Positions 23,303-35,904 of a stretch of DNA of 64,000 nucleotides are shown here, piece after piece. The DNA lies in the NCBI GenBank assembly GCA_022494885.1, contig JAGVSM010003580.1, forward strand, positions 1-64,000. The letters are read 5' to 3'. The notes under the pieces were generated by a model. It saw only the letters and a list, made by a program, of their open reading frames with translations, had not been told where the DNA came from and did not search any database. The translations under genes were made by a program, and so were the position numbers. Numbering within the stretch: the first letter of the stretch is position 1; each line of letters opens with the position of its first letter. This DNA is from Micrasema longulum. Lineage: Eukaryota; Arthropoda; Insecta; Trichoptera; Brachycentridae.

Positions 23303-24271
23303 GTAAGTACATATTATAAACGCTCAATCTCGACATATAATCCATATATATTCATATATTGAAAGAGGAGTGGTCTTATTTTAATAAATTGTACGTTTAT
23401 TTTCTTATTCTCTAAAAAATGTGAATCGAAATTATTGAAATCATGAAGCGGAGGTGTAAAAAAAGCATTCCGAAAACTAATGCAATGGGTGAATTGGTTT
23501 TATTTGCTCGTTTTCTGGAATTAAGTGCAATTAAGTGGAAAATTAACTTTCATCACATATCTAGCGTCAAACGAGAAGTGTCCAATTATTTTCAAATTTC
23601 TTCATGCGAAATAATTTAAAATTAAATGTTTTTAAGCAGATTTACCGCTGAAAATTTACTCGCTTTATCGTTTTTTCATCAATAAAATAATACGATTTAA
23701 ATTTATTGCAAAAGGAAAAAAGCTTTTTTGAGTAAGGAATATAGAAGATTGGGCTCTGTCTTTCGTCCTTTTGTTTACACGTCCGCATTTTCTCAACTTT
23801 TGGTGAGATTAATCTGACTGATTTATTTAGCCTTTTAGGTAATGCCTAAAAACAATTTTATCCATTTTCATGTATTTATAGGTATAAACCAGTTAGTTTT
23901 TTCAATAATATGTTGTACTTTTCCAAATAAGGTTGGATTATACTTCCCAGGGAGTTATCATGTTTTTAGCTCTCTAAATTAAGTCACGAATTGTTGATAA
24001 GAATGTGGAGAGGTTTTATAACCCACAAATTTATCAATGTACTCACATTTTTATCTTTAATTTACACCTTAATTTTAATAGCTGTATTTATACTACACCC
24101 ATTCTGTCACTTATAACATCAGCTTTATTTACCCTAAGATATTTATAATATAACAATGTATGTATCTTTAGTTCCTAGATTGGTGGTATACCCCAAAGCA
24201 TTATGTTGTCATACTTTCCTCTGTGTGTTATTGTTATGAATATTTTTGTTAATCTATGGTTTATTGAACAG

Positions 24272-24394
24272 CTGGGGTCCCTGTTGCCTATTACGACCCC
24301 CGCGCCCCCTACCACAGCTCCACCTCAGCCAAGGCCACCCTTCGAAGCCTCCAATCTCATCAACAATGTGCCCATACCAGTTGAAGGCCCGAGC
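24272..24394 (+). CDS. Mp: Multiplexin exon: end of trimerisation domain and proline-rich hinge
   Basis: Seen: acceptor ATTGAACAG ending at 24271, donor GTAAGT from 24395, 123 bases or 41 codons, phase 0 at both ends. It encodes LGSLLPITTPAPPTTAPPQP, then a segment ending PIPVEGPS. The Thr/Pro-rich stretch is a candidate O-glycosylated flexible linker. Known: in collagen XVIII a protease-sensitive hinge joins the trimerisation domain to endostatin and is cut to release endostatin. Inferred: this is that hinge, much shorter than the vertebrate one unless an extra, alternatively used exon lies in the 9.1-kb intron that follows. I saw no such exon. Confidence 0.92.
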
Positions 24395-27300
24395 GTAAGT
24401 TTAAATACCCTTAATTTAGCAATGGAGGGGTATGTAACCCCTGACCACTAAGGTACCACTCAAGCTCTATACCCGTGGACTATGAGACCCCAAAACCTTC
24501 GAGACGGTCTGCTAAAGTATGAATAATAAATACAAGAAAGGGTTATTTATTTCATTGTTGTTCATTACATGGTATTTTATAAAATCATTTCAGTCTGTAA
24601 GTTAATATATTTGCCATTTATTTATTACATTTTATTGAAAAATCACTTTTTTGTAAGCTATTCTTCGTATTATAACAATAACATTTCCCGGAGGTACGCA
24701 TTTTATAAGGCTAGATTATTTTTCGTGTTTAAAAATTATTTCTGAAATAAACATATCATAAAAAGTTATATTTACCGAGATTCGTTTTAGATAACTATAT
24801 TTGTCGCTATTTTTCACGATCATCGACAGAACAGACATTGCCGTTTTAAATAATATTAATACTCTAGAATTGAATGATTGCGTCTGTCCGCGCACAGAAA
24901 TTTGAGCTTTATTATCGTGATATTCAATGCTCAATCAGGGCCATTTTCTTTCTGGGTTGAAATTTGGCGAATTGCTATCCCAGTAATTTAAACCCCATTA
25001 GCTAAAAAACTATAATAACAAATGTTCAAATCAATAAGTTGGGAATTCAATATAATATTTTAAAATATTTGTTGACCTCTTTACCTATTACCCTATGTTG
25101 CTCGTTCTGTGGTGAGAGGTATAGAATTATCCAAATTATTTTTTTTATCTCTCATTTTTTATTTCCTGATAACAATCCGAGTATTTGGAATTCCGGATAT
25201 TTGGCAATTCTGATGACTGGAGTACGGGTAAACAAAGTTCTACTGTACTTCGTTTGTAAAAGTAGCTAACGCATGTAATGGACGTCAAATGATTTGATTT
25301 GTTGCAAAAATATATCAAATCTGTTAAAATACACTAAAACCTATTTTTCAGTACTGAGAGGATAGTTTTATTTTACGATAAACGAACAACTAAGATTTAA
25401 TTGTTTTATTGTTTGGGTGTTTAGTTTATACCTATTTTGGTTATTGAGTTTGAAAAAATACTAATATTTAAAAATATGAATTGAGTCAAAGTTTAAATTG
25501 TCACAAAACAATAAATTTTATGAAAATGTGATTATTATTTCTTGATATACGAGTAAATTGTCTTAAAAAAATTTCTATGGAACACTTTTATCCAACAAAG
25601 GGTTAATGTTTACTTAGGAAATATTTATACATTTTCAGTTTAGTAAAATAATATTCGTCCCACTTTTCTTTTCAAGCGTTCAACTGTATAACAATTAAGG
25701 CTAAAATTACGCATTGTAGGACTCCATTTAAAAGAATCATGGGCCTATTATAGCCTTTTTGCGTGTAAATATTATATCTAGATATTTTTTGCACTTTAAT
25801 CATGCCTACTTCTGCTACTTAAACGAATCACGAAAAAATCTTATCCATGACTTTTATGGCAAAATAATATTTTCAAAATGATATCGTTTGTGAAATGGAT
25901 TAAACATCTCATAAAAATAATATTAATCCCATCCATAATTAAATATCCTGATTATTTATGTTTGAAGATTTTTGGGATATTTTTTTCTAATAACTATTTC
26001 GTTGTCTCACTGGCTTAACAAAGTTGTTTATTTGATTGCTAGTTTTATGTAACATTTGAAAAGATATTATTTTTGGTGCTTTTAAAATCATTTTTCTATA
26101 ACATGATATTTTTTTTATTTTATCTGCATTGAAGCACATCAATGTCTAAAACCACATCAATCATGTAATAAACTGTAAATTTTTATATTAACCCAGGAAA
26201 TATAAATCCATGGAACTAATCATAGAATTTAAAAAAATCTCAGAAAAGCTTTCGGATAGTGAAATTAAAGTTATCCGTTTATTTAATACAAATCAGTAAT
26301 GTGTTTAATTTCCTCAAGAAGTTTACTTTTAGTTACTCTATTTAACTTCAAGTTCAACGATTTGGTGTTAAAGCAATGTAACCTCAAAGAATAAACTTTA
26401 GTCTCATACAAAATAATAAAGTCGCTGATAAATTGGTTCATTTATACATAAAACATAATTATTCGTTTTCTGTTATATAACTTTTAGTGAAAGCGTCAAC
26501 CTCTTTCTCGAAACTCTTTGGTGTATTTCTTCAGTTTCGCATATTCACAATCTGTTTTTTTAAACTGATAGCGAATATTTCATATTTGTTTACAATTGAA
26601 CCGCGAAAATAACAAAACATAGAAACTTTAAAAGCTTTCGTTGTACCCCTCACTGCAGTATTGTCAATGTGTTATCATTTAAATACACATGGTCAATACA
26701 TTCACCTTATTCTAGATTTCCTGCAGGACAGTGAAGGAATACAGCGTTAGTTACTAATTGGCACCGCGGTCATACTTTCCGGATCCCGCTTCGAAATGAA
26801 AAAGAACGTACTAATACAAACAAAAAAATGCATGACTTATATTTGCCAGGCGTTTTCTTTTTTAGCCCACTGCCTATATTAAATACCAAATCTTACCGAA
26901 CTTCGGTCCGGCGATCTTAAGTACCGCCATTTATCAAATACAGCAACGACACAGCTCTGAAATCCTTTCATCTAAGTCTGGTTAGAAACATTGAGCTTTG
27001 GATTTTGAGAGAAGTTCAATGCTACGCGGGCAAATTAGGTTTTAACAAGGTTCTCCAGAGTGCTTTACCAGCTCAACAAGCAACACGGCACGTCTTGTTA
27101 TAATGATAGAATCATGTAAAGCTGTCGGCATTAATTTACCTCCGTATGCCACGCGGCACCGTTATTGTTTGTCTGAATTGCCCAATTGGATAATCACATA
27201 CAAAATAATTTCGACAGAGTTTAGTGAAATAAGACAAAGGTTTTTATAATTCACGAGCTGATAAAATATTAAAATTACTCTCACTACATGGAAAATCCGA

Positions 27301-30300
27301 TAATTCATCGTCTACGATACATTAATAAAAGATTATTATTATACGTACGGAACGTTACAAATATCATTTCATTATTATGTAACGTGATGTGATTATGAAA
27401 AACTTTCGCTTCATTATTTCGTCTGACAAAAGCATTAATTAAACACCCAATATATTTGTCTCAGCAGCAGCTTTTGTGTGCAAAAAGTATTTTCTCGTTT
27501 GAAATCTTCTTACCTGAAACGAAAAAGCATCGGTATTTAACATGATTAATGAGTACTTTTGTTCGCTCCCAACAGAAGTTAAACGGAAAATACGAGAGCT
27601 TTTATACAGAACTATAACAATATGTGAAAGTTTTCGTATTAGGTTATGAAATCAACCTATGAAATATGTAAAAGTTTGAAACTAGGCACTTGATTGTTGA
27701 TAGCGTATTGCGTCATATTCGAATCGAAGTTTGTCGCATGTTTATAATCGATGAAGAAACGAAAAATGTAAATATTAACTCTAAGTGACAAGGTGATACT
27801 ATCGGCAATTTGAAATCCCGGTTTTCTCTACCTATTAAACATTGTCATATAACGCTTAAAGTCACGCACGGGTCTACTAAAGTAAAGTAATGATGTGTAC
27901 TCTGTGTAGTATTTAAACAGGCGCCATCTACCCTTCATAACGTGATCCTTAATAAAATATCTCCCGGCGGAAATGTTGAAATGTTATGTCGCTTAATATT
28001 ATCGCCCATTTGCTATCGTGATACTCAACTTCTTTAATATTATTAAACGTTTGTTAAATAAGAAACATAAAGAATGAAAAATAACATTGATTACGAAACA
28101 CATTATCTTTTAATGACGTGCTATTTCCAAATGACGTATTATTGCGTAACATTCTACTATTATATATTTCATTAACTCTAGCTGGATGTACTCGTATGTA
28201 CTACTTTTTTTACTTATTAGTTTTTATAATTTATTTTGTTTTTCTAATAAAAATCAAATCAAATAAATAATACGTAGTACATACCTATGAATATTCACAA
28301 AATTTACGTGATGTCTTTATTATGATTCGTGTGGTGATATATTCACTATATTCTATTGTTTTGCGTTGAAATTATAAAATTGAAGAGTGTAAATAGGTGG
28401 GTCTAAAGTTTGATCGTCTCGGTGTAAATAAAATGGACTGGAAATGAGCTTCGGTGGGGAAACATTTTTTACCGAGTGTAAATAAATAAAACCTTTCTTT
28501 TGTTTATCGAATCGTTTCATAAGCGGGGACCTAACCCTTTCCATTTCGCACAGTCCCTTCTGAATCATTCATTACAATTGAACCTTTGTTTCTAAAAATA
28601 TTTTTTTCTTTTGTAAAAAAAAATCCCCAAATTCATGATATTTTCATGCGGTACATAATTTATTGAAGATAACAAAAAATGATAGTTAAGAATGATTACT
28701 AAAAGAAAATACGCCTGATTTTATTCCCGCCTTTTCCTGGGTTTTATTTGAAACAAGTACTAGTTTTTTCACTGCTATTTTTTTGTGTATTTCCATCCAG
28801 GATCAATAATAATTTATCTGCCATTGTTTTCGTGAAATATAAAACCGTTCCTTTGAACACATCCTAAAATAGCCTGTAAAAATGTTTTCGCCAAGGTGTC
28901 TGTCATCACTAAAATTCCTATTTAGCTTGATTTTGGAAGATTGAATTTCAAATCAACAATGTTAACAAAAGTTCATTTTATATTGTGTTAATGCAAACGG
29001 AATTTTAACTACCACGCCTTTTTGACACAAGATTGGAAATATAAATTACACAACATAAAATATATTGTATGGGTTTGGATTTTAATTTAAAATGTGAATA
29101 CATGTCTACCATTCATGGATTGAATTTAAAAACTTTCAATTTAGGTATCATTTTGTTATAAGTATTTAAATAAATCTCCACCCAAAAGCCACGAGAAGGA
29201 CTTTGTGGGATTTTAAATGTTTAAATTAAAGATGTTATAAATAAAATAAATTATAATAGTAAATAATAAACAAATAAATATATTTTAATGAATTGAAAAA
29301 ATGGATTTTTCCATTTTGGTGTCAATTTAAAACACCGCCTTTTGTATTTTTAGTATGAAACTTTTTTAATTTAATAATAACCATTTTTTTAAAAATGTAT
29401 TTTTTTTTCATGCTAACAATGAAGTGGTTTCCAAAAATGGTAAGTATTATTTTAATTTATAAGTGAAAGGTTTAGAAACTAATCAAAATTATAATGAATT
29501 TCGTAGTATGGCGAAATAACGCTCTGAAAATTCCACAACAAGAAAGTTTACTTGATTTTAGATCACGTACGGGTATATAGGTAGGGGTATTTATTAAATG
29601 ATAATGTACAACTTTGTACAATTTTTATTAAATCTATTTTTTTTATATTCAGTTTTGAAAATACGCATAATATCTTTAGATATTTTTGATTGATTTTGAA
29701 AAATAGAATCAGGGTGATAAAATCAGGGTTCTCAGTAAGCTTTACCTTCGAAGAAGCTTTTTATATTTAAAAGTAAATATATGTACCTCAGGGCTGACAG
29801 ATGCAAATACAAACATCAAATGTTCAAAACAAGCCTAAAGAATATACTTTCTCTAAGTAATTTCTAAAAAAATTTAAGTATGTGTTTGAATTTTCAGTAT
29901 CTTAGTACATTCGTTCTTTCATTTATTCAAAATTAATGGACATGATCATAAACTAGATACGAAAATCGACATGTCATTTAGCCAAATTCTTGATTTGCAT
30001 TTGTCTGCCTCTGAGGTACAAATATATTATGTGGGTACAATTTCTTTCGTTTTCTTTCCATTATCCGTGTTTTTAACTGTATGTGAACGTGTTAATACGT
30101 TCCATCAGTAAACAAAAAAAAATAGTACTTGAAATAACGCGAATAATTTTTATTTCTATATATTAATGGTTATCGTGTTTCCCAGTTATTTTTTTTGGAA
30201 ACGGAATATTTTGAGAGACGTTTTTCCATAGGAATTTATCACTCGTAAGTTCAAATAGTAACTATTGACGTTTATTATAATATAATACTATACATACTGT

Positions 30301-31200
30301 TTTAAAACATTGCACATTTTATTTATTTTTTATCACGAAAATATTTTATTTATTAATTAATTTTCCAAATTAACTTCCCCATAGGACGCCTTTGGCTTTC
30401 ATGTATTTTTATTAAAATAATACTTTTCTAGAGGAAAAGTACGATAGTCTTATTATTATAATGTAGAGTAGAAGACCACATTTCAAATGTAATGTAATTA
30501 AAAACGTTGCTTAACACATTAATCGTATTCTTATTTTGTTCTAATAACGGATAAGCATAAATATTAATCGAAATATTTTGTTTAAACTAATTTTAATTTC
30601 TTGTCATTTATTAACAATTTTTGACTGAAATATTTTTGTTTTTTGAAAATATTTTTTTGTATTTCTGTATGTTATTTATTCTGATTTTAAAATTATTATA
30701 AGTATGTTTTTTCTTTATAATATACTTTCACTTTTTAACGTGTTATGTTTTAAATTACTTTAAATGCTGTTTTATTTTTCTTGTAATTACTTTGAGAATT
30801 TTTAAATTACCTATTGTTAACTATGTTGTTTTTTTCCCTCATAATATTATCATTGTATTTATTAAGAAACCATAAATACATTTAATTTATAACCACAGCA
30901 TGTTTTATACTATAGAAACATCACTGGCGTATTAGAATTATGATTAATATTGTACACTACAAAAGTGTGTCAATTGTACTGGTTGTTTCCTAAATAATAT
31001 AAAGTTATTTTTTTAAAAAGAGAAAACTAACAAAAGCCGTTTTAGCAATACATTTTTCTCCGTGGAGTAGAAAAAAAGCCAGTTTTGAAATTGAAATTTT
31101 ATACAGCGAATTTAGTATTATTTTGCATATTACAATGTTAATCACTGAAGTTGATGTCGTGAAAATCTACATAACAATTAGTAGGATACGATTTTCGTGC
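24395..31200 (+). other. Intron 4, long unannotated AT-rich stretch
   Basis: About 6.8 kb without recognisable coding sequence. The flanking exons join in phase 0, so no exon is required. One LINE-3'-end-like motif occurs at 29174-29215; the rest shows nothing I can name. Confidence 0.5.
29174..29215 (+). repeat. LINE 3' UTR hairpin motif, copy 1
   Basis: ATCTCCACCCAAAAGCCACG and GGACTTTGTGGGATTTTA form an imperfect stem, similar to 60446-60488, which lies just after a LINE C-terminal frame. Confidence 0.45.
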
Positions 31201-31293
31201 TCAAACTCTTCTCAATAATGTTCAACGAAAATATAAATTAAAATAAAGTTATTAATTTAAAAAATACTTGGTACTTCCACTTAAGAATCCCTA

Positions 31294-31875
31294 GTGAATA
31301 ATTTAATACGGAAAAAACAAAAGAAAAATACAATGTCTCAATCATGTGCAGGACTTACATCTATCGACAAAAATAAGAATAAAAAGTGGGTAAACTTAAA
31401 TTATATCGAAAATACTAGCAATAAAAAAAAACAAGTTATAGAAAAAAAAGAATCTTTTAGTTTATTTTATAATAAAAAATCTTTGGGCCAAACATTAATA
31501 AAGAGTAAAGATCAGGTCGACAAATTTGAAAATAGCGGAATATACGAACTAACATGTACTTGTCCTGGTTCATATATAGGACAAAGTGGGAGAGCTATTA
31601 AATATAGAGTAAAAGAACATTTAGCTTCGCATAGATTAAATAACGACTTATCAAACTATGCATCACATTTAAATGAATTTAAACATACTTTTGATAAAGC
31701 AAAAAACATAAAAACTTTACATGTAGGACATAAAGGTCAAAAGTTAGATAGATTAGAAATTTTAGAAATAAATGGGATAAAAAATAATAGCGATAGAATT
31801 TGAATAAATCAACAGATAGAATTTAAAAACTCACCCTTATTAGCCCCCTTAGTTAGACCCTGTACATTGAAATAA
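31294..31875 (+). pseudogene. Penelope-like GIY-YIG endonuclease domain, premature stop
   Basis: The open frame runs from 31294 (first ATG at 31333) to a TGA at 31801-31803. It has a Lys/Asn-rich lead of about 80 residues, then SGIYELTCTCPGSYIGQSGR (GIY and YIG motifs), RVKEH with the conserved Arg and His, and KLDRLEILEI with the conserved Glu near the end. Past the TGA the same frame continues INQQIEFKNSPLLAPL to a TAA at 31873-31875. That resembles the usual C-terminus of Penelope endonucleases, so the TGA is probably a nonsense mutation. Function in the family is nicking target DNA for retrotransposition. No reverse transcriptase precedes it, so the copy is 5'-truncated. Confidence 0.8.
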
Positions 31876-32066
31876 AACAATAAATATTTTTCATAGAATA
31901 TTCTCTTAAAAGTATACCGCCAACACATGTTTTAATAATTTGTCTCACTCTGTTCCATTGAAATATTTCGTGTTGTATTTTTTCAACTTATTTTTAAATA
32001 TACCTACACTTAAGATAATATTTAGTATTATATAAATAACCCTTATACTGTATAATATTCACCAGT

Positions 32067-32105
32067 CTGAAGATGCCCATTAGAGGATGAAAGCGCTAAT
32101 TGGTC
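32067..32105 (+). ncRNA. Hammerhead-ribozyme-like motif, degenerate
   Basis: CTGAAGA (32067-32073) fits the CUGANGA core and GAAA (32089-32092) the second core block. A GTC triplet follows at 32103-32105. The stem between the two cores pairs poorly (CC with GG only) and stem III is not convincing, so this copy is probably inactive. Position near the 3' end of a Penelope-like element is what the family predicts. Confidence 0.35.
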
Positions 32106-32145
32106 AAAATAAATAAGTGGAAGTGTACCAAGTATTTTTAAAATT

Positions 32146-32173
32146 AATAACTTATATGTAAATATAAGTTATT
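32146..32173. repeat. Hairpin at the 3' edge of the Penelope-like element
   Basis: ATAACTTATAT and its inverse ATATAAGTTAT are separated by a short loop, overlapping the right inverted terminus. Confidence 0.6.
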
Positions 32174-32394
32174 ACATCATTACAATGGAATTCCATCAAG
32201 AATTGTCAATAAATAATTTAAATGAAATAAAATAAAGTTGTATATCATGTAAGTACCGACATACGTTAATTTGGAATTCATCGGTGAAATATTATTATTA
32301 AAAAACTTTCATTATTAATCTGATTTAGTTTAAATGCTTATTTTGTTAAGATTTATTTTTACAATATATTTTTTAATTCGATCATACTACTAAT

Positions 32395-32815
32395 ATGTTA
32401 TTTTGCTTGCATAACACCTATTTTATCTACGGATGCGAATCGTGGCACCTCACTAGAGCCCAAAACAGCAAACTACTGAGTTTTGAGAAAAGATGTCTCG
32501 GAATAATCTTGAGTGTGCGATGGTTCGACTTTGTGAGGAATGACGAAATAATAGAACGGACGCAGCTAATTCCGGTGACAACGGTCATCAGGCGGAGGTG
32601 ATACGGTTGGTTGCGTCATATACTACGGATGCCTCCTGAGAGCTTTGACCACGCTTGCCTACTTCACAAGGCATCAGATTCTTGATGTCCTGGAAGTCAG
32701 AACTACGGGACGCGAACCTGACTTGGGAGGATGCACACGAGCTGGCAGCTGACAGAGACTCCCTTAGGATCTTTATGGAAACCGTATTCCCAATTTATAA
32801 GGAGCGCACATAGAA
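32395..32815 (+). pseudogene. LINE C-terminal fragment
   Basis: FIYGCESWHLTRAQNSKLLS, then FEKRCLGIILSVRWFDFVRN, then ERTQLIPVTTVIRRR in one frame, followed after a stop by YGWLRHILRMPPESF and, in shifted frames, DAHELAADRD. This is the typical end of a non-LTR retrotransposon ORF2 (YGCESW, FExKCLRxIL, LIPVTTxIRRRRYxWLGHxLRMP). It ends near 32815 with no clear poly(A). Stops and frameshifts show it is dead. Confidence 0.85.
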
Positions 32816-33530
32816 TGACGATATTATTTCAGATTGCTGGATATCTCAAATTCTTAATATTCATTTTTTTATTTTATTAAATATCTCTTTTAGTGCTCTA
32901 TCCAGTGATAAGTTTATCAAATACGTCTTTATTTTTCGAAGTAGAGAAAGAATAAATGTTATTTATGATATTGTTTACCTAGCTTATATGTGACATCTTA
33001 AAATTTCACATCTTCTCTCGGGTCACTCAGCGTTGACACATTTTGCCATATCTTTCCTAAAATGTCTGATGTCTTGTGTGGAATATTTTATTCCACGAAT
33101 GACAAGGGTAAACTCAATTTCGTACATAAATCTTATTAAACTCAAAAAGATAAATGTATAAAGTGCCACATTTTCACACTTCGTGTGTATAAGACATTTT
33201 TTATGTAAAAATTTCCAAATACAAATTATAATGGGAATTTAGCTAGTTAATTATTAAATCAGTATCTTTCCTAGAAACATTACGACTTTTTCAAGCATTT
33301 AAAGAAACTGATTTAACATATTATATATTATTAATGAACATGACTTTAATCGTTTGCTGAAGTCTACTTAAAATTAAAAAATATTCGTAACGACAAATAA
33401 ATATAAAAAACGTGTAATTCAAAGTTTTACGTTCTAAAAATTCCAGCATCGAGCTAACTTGTCCGCACGATTAGTGGGTACAACCTTGCAATATAAGTGG
33501 TTTAAAATTGTTGTATTTTTCAAATTCCAG

Positions 33531-33661
33531 CTACGTATGGCAGCTTTGAATGAGCCTGTCACTGGAGACATGCACGGAGTTAGGGGGGCAGATTACGCCT
33601 GCTACAGACAAGCTAGGAGAGCTGGTCTTCGCGGGACATTCAGAGCTTTCATATCTTCGAG
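33531..33661 (+). CDS. Mp: Multiplexin exon: endostatin domain, N-terminal part
   Basis: Seen: acceptor CAAATTCCAG ending at 33530, donor GTAAGT from 33662, 43 codons plus two bases (AG) of a split Arg codon. It encodes LRMAALNEPVTGDMHGVRGA, then DYACYRQAR and finally GTFRAFISSR. Known: the endostatin fold (C-type-lectin-like) begins with xALNxPxxGxMxGxRGADxxCxxQAR and GTFRAFLSSR. Nearly every such position is kept, including the first of the four disulfide cysteines. In human endostatin the residue before the ALN strand is a zinc-binding His; here that position is Arg. Endostatin released from collagen XVIII affects cell motility and, in flies, neuronal functions. Those roles are known for the family and not shown here. 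Confidence 0.97.
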
Positions 33662-33861
33662 GTAAGTAACTTATACGATATATTCGGATTGTAGTAGTGA
33701 CGTACTCACTTTTAGTGAATTTAGCAGACCGTATGAAGATGACATCACATGTGTTGTCAATAATGAAGAAATAATGCAGCATCTCATTTATATGTCAAGG
33801 TTATCTGGTCTACATATTTACATACGTAAAAGTTGAATACACCCTTGCCTAAAACACCATT

Positions 33862-34550
33862 CTAGATTACGCTGATGTTTCCATGGCTGATTTAAGCTGT
33901 GAGCATCTAGATAAACTTGAACGACTTCAGAATACATGCAGAAGGTACATTTTTGGTCTTAGGAAATATGACCACATTTCTGATTATCGTAGACAACTGA
34001 AATGGCTCAAAATTAGACAGCGGAGAGACTATCACTCCCTCTCGCTTCTGTTCATTGTACTTTATAGTCCTAACGCTCCTATATACCTGCGTGAAAAATT
34101 TCAACGCTTATCAGTTCATGGTTTACCTCTTCGTTGTTATTCTCAAGGCACTTTCTTATACCCATCCACAATTCCTCTTTCTTCTCTAACTCATATAGTG
34201 CCCATGCGGCTCGACTGTGGAATCATCTCCCATCCACCATCAAAGATGTTACTACATTATCTCTGTTTAAATCACGTCTGAAGAAACATCTCTTTTCTCT
34301 TCCTTAATCTTTCCTCCTTTCCTCCTTTCCTCTTTTTTCCTTTTTCCCATTGAGTAATAGTTTATTACGTTTATTTATTTTTTAATATATCTTTAGCTTT
34401 TTAATCTTTTTTTCTATAGAATATGTTATGTAACTTGAATTATAAAAATAAAACTTTAATTTTATTGGATGGTTGGAAGAAATTGCTATTTGGCAATAAG
34501 CCCGCCATTGTACAAACAACATTATGTATAAAAAGTTAAATAAATAAATA
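33862..34550 (+). pseudogene. LINE tail with 3' UTR and AATAAA-rich end
   Basis: The frame reads LDYADVSMADLSCEHLDKLE, then RLQNTCRRYIFGLRKYDHIS, then LKWLKIRQRRDYHSLSLLF and YLREKF, until frame loss near 34150. Later fragments match WNHLP-type and FKSRLKKHLF ends. The 3' UTR has GGCAATAAGCCCGCCATTGT and ends in (TAAA)n at about 34535-34550. Known: this UTR motif and order belong to CR1/Jockey-type LINEs. It sits about 200 bp downstream of the endostatin exon ending at 33661, inside intron 5. Confidence 0.85.
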
Positions 34551-35450
34551 AATACTTAAAAGCGGATGAAATTCGCGATGCTTTAGATGTCCGTTGCTGA
34601 CAGCAAGGAACTTCTGCCCTACAGGAAATTGGATACAAACAATGTTTTCTTACCCGCGGTAAAAATGAAAACATTAAGTTGTATGGCCGAAATTCTTGAA
34701 ATTGTATGAAAAAAATAACGAACTACTTTGAACGACGTCACTAGCTCATATAAATTTACCAACGATAAGAGGGTTGTGAAAGATTTCCGGATTACGAAAA
34801 GTCTATGAACCGATAGGCAGAATTGACCGAGAAGAAACGGAAGAGAACTATAGACGTCACACGCGGAGTAATTTCAGACATTCAAAACTTTAAAAAATCA
34901 TACACACATATTTAAAAAAAAATTGTTTTGGTTTAGTTTATTAGCCCGTTAACAAACGAAAAATATAAAAAACCCAATGACTTCCTCATTCGTTTGCAGT
35001 TCATGTCAGAACTCAATGACATGACTAGGGAAGACGCAGAAATATCGTTTTCTTTTAAAACTGTATTTATTAAAATGAACTTATTAGCATAATACCGCCA
35101 CGGTGATTGGATATAAATTTATTTTAATTAATGAAAAAACAATAATTTCCTTACCACATACCGCACCCCGCATCTGAAGACTTGAGTTTCCTTGGCGGTG
35201 CCCACATAGGTACAAGAAAAAACTTCTTGTTTGAAAAAAAAATTATTTATCAGGACCGCAACTACGCAAATTACGCGCGTGGTGACAACTACTATTACTA
35301 CCATCACGCTATTTACCCCGTAGGGGAATACAGAGAGGATAAAGCCACAGGCGTCGATCCTAATATCCATTCCGAGCTTTTTCCACATTCATACATCTTA
35401 TCATACATGCCCTTCGGTTATGAGGAGATTTTGGTTTATCAGATCATGCC

Positions 35451-35878
35451 ATGTTTCCCTCTTCCTACATTAGCATTTACTATCGGCATAAGTTTCTGTT
35501 TCGCCTTGAAGCATTTGAAATGTGGATCCACCGTAGAATGTTAAGAATATCTTGGACCGATATGATAACCAACAGTGAAGTATTACGTAGAGCCAACACT
35601 AATAGAGAACAATTCACCACTGTTAAGCTCCGTAAGATTTCATATTTTGTCCATGTGTTGAGAGGTGATAAATATGCCATACTTCAGTTTGTCATGAAGG
35701 GCAAGATCGAGGGACGTAGAGTGGTCGGAAGAAAACAGCTTTCCTGGCTTCGAAACATCCGAGCATGGACCAAGATTAGAACTGTAGATGAGCTGTTTCG
35801 CACTGCTCAGGATAGGGAAGCTTTCTCCCAAGTGATCGTCAACGTCGGGGGGACCGAACATGACACGTGAAGAAGAAG
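35451..35878 (+). pseudogene. LINE C-terminal fragment (RTE-like)
   Basis: LEAFEMWIHRRMLRISWTDM, then TNSEVLRRANTNREQFTTVK, then KISYFVHVLRGDKYAILQFV and GKIEGRRVVGRKQLSWLRNI, ending VNVGGTEHDT and a stop. This is a long, nearly intact C-terminal end of a non-LTR retrotransposon protein, starting abruptly (5' truncation). The tail AGAAGAAGAAAA looks like the element's simple 3' repeat. Confidence 0.85.
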
Positions 35879-35904
35879 AAAAATACGTTTCTGTTATACT
35901 ATTA

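Larger units (their letters stand above)
31246..32153 (+). mobile_element. Truncated Penelope-like element bounded by inverted termini
   Basis: The left end (AAGTTATTAATTT, then ACTTGGTACTTCCACTTA, 31246-31283) is the inverse of the right end (TAAGTGGAAG, then TACCAAGTATTTTT and AATAACTT, 32114-32153), with a two-base insertion on the right. Between them lie a GIY-YIG endonuclease ORF and a hammerhead-like motif near the 3' end. Known: Penelope-like elements combine a reverse transcriptase with a C-terminal GIY-YIG domain, are often truncated, and can have terminal repeats in inverted orientation that carry hammerhead motifs. The reverse transcriptase is absent here. Confidence 0.7.

Noticed and set aside
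23165..23362. ORF starting upstream of exon 23210
   Set aside because: Its first 15 codons are intronic; the strong acceptor at 23209 defines the exon start.
35182..35544. 120-codon ORF rich in Tyr as an extra Multiplexin exon
   Set aside because: No splice-site and phase agreement, no collagen or endostatin similarity, and it runs into a LINE tail.
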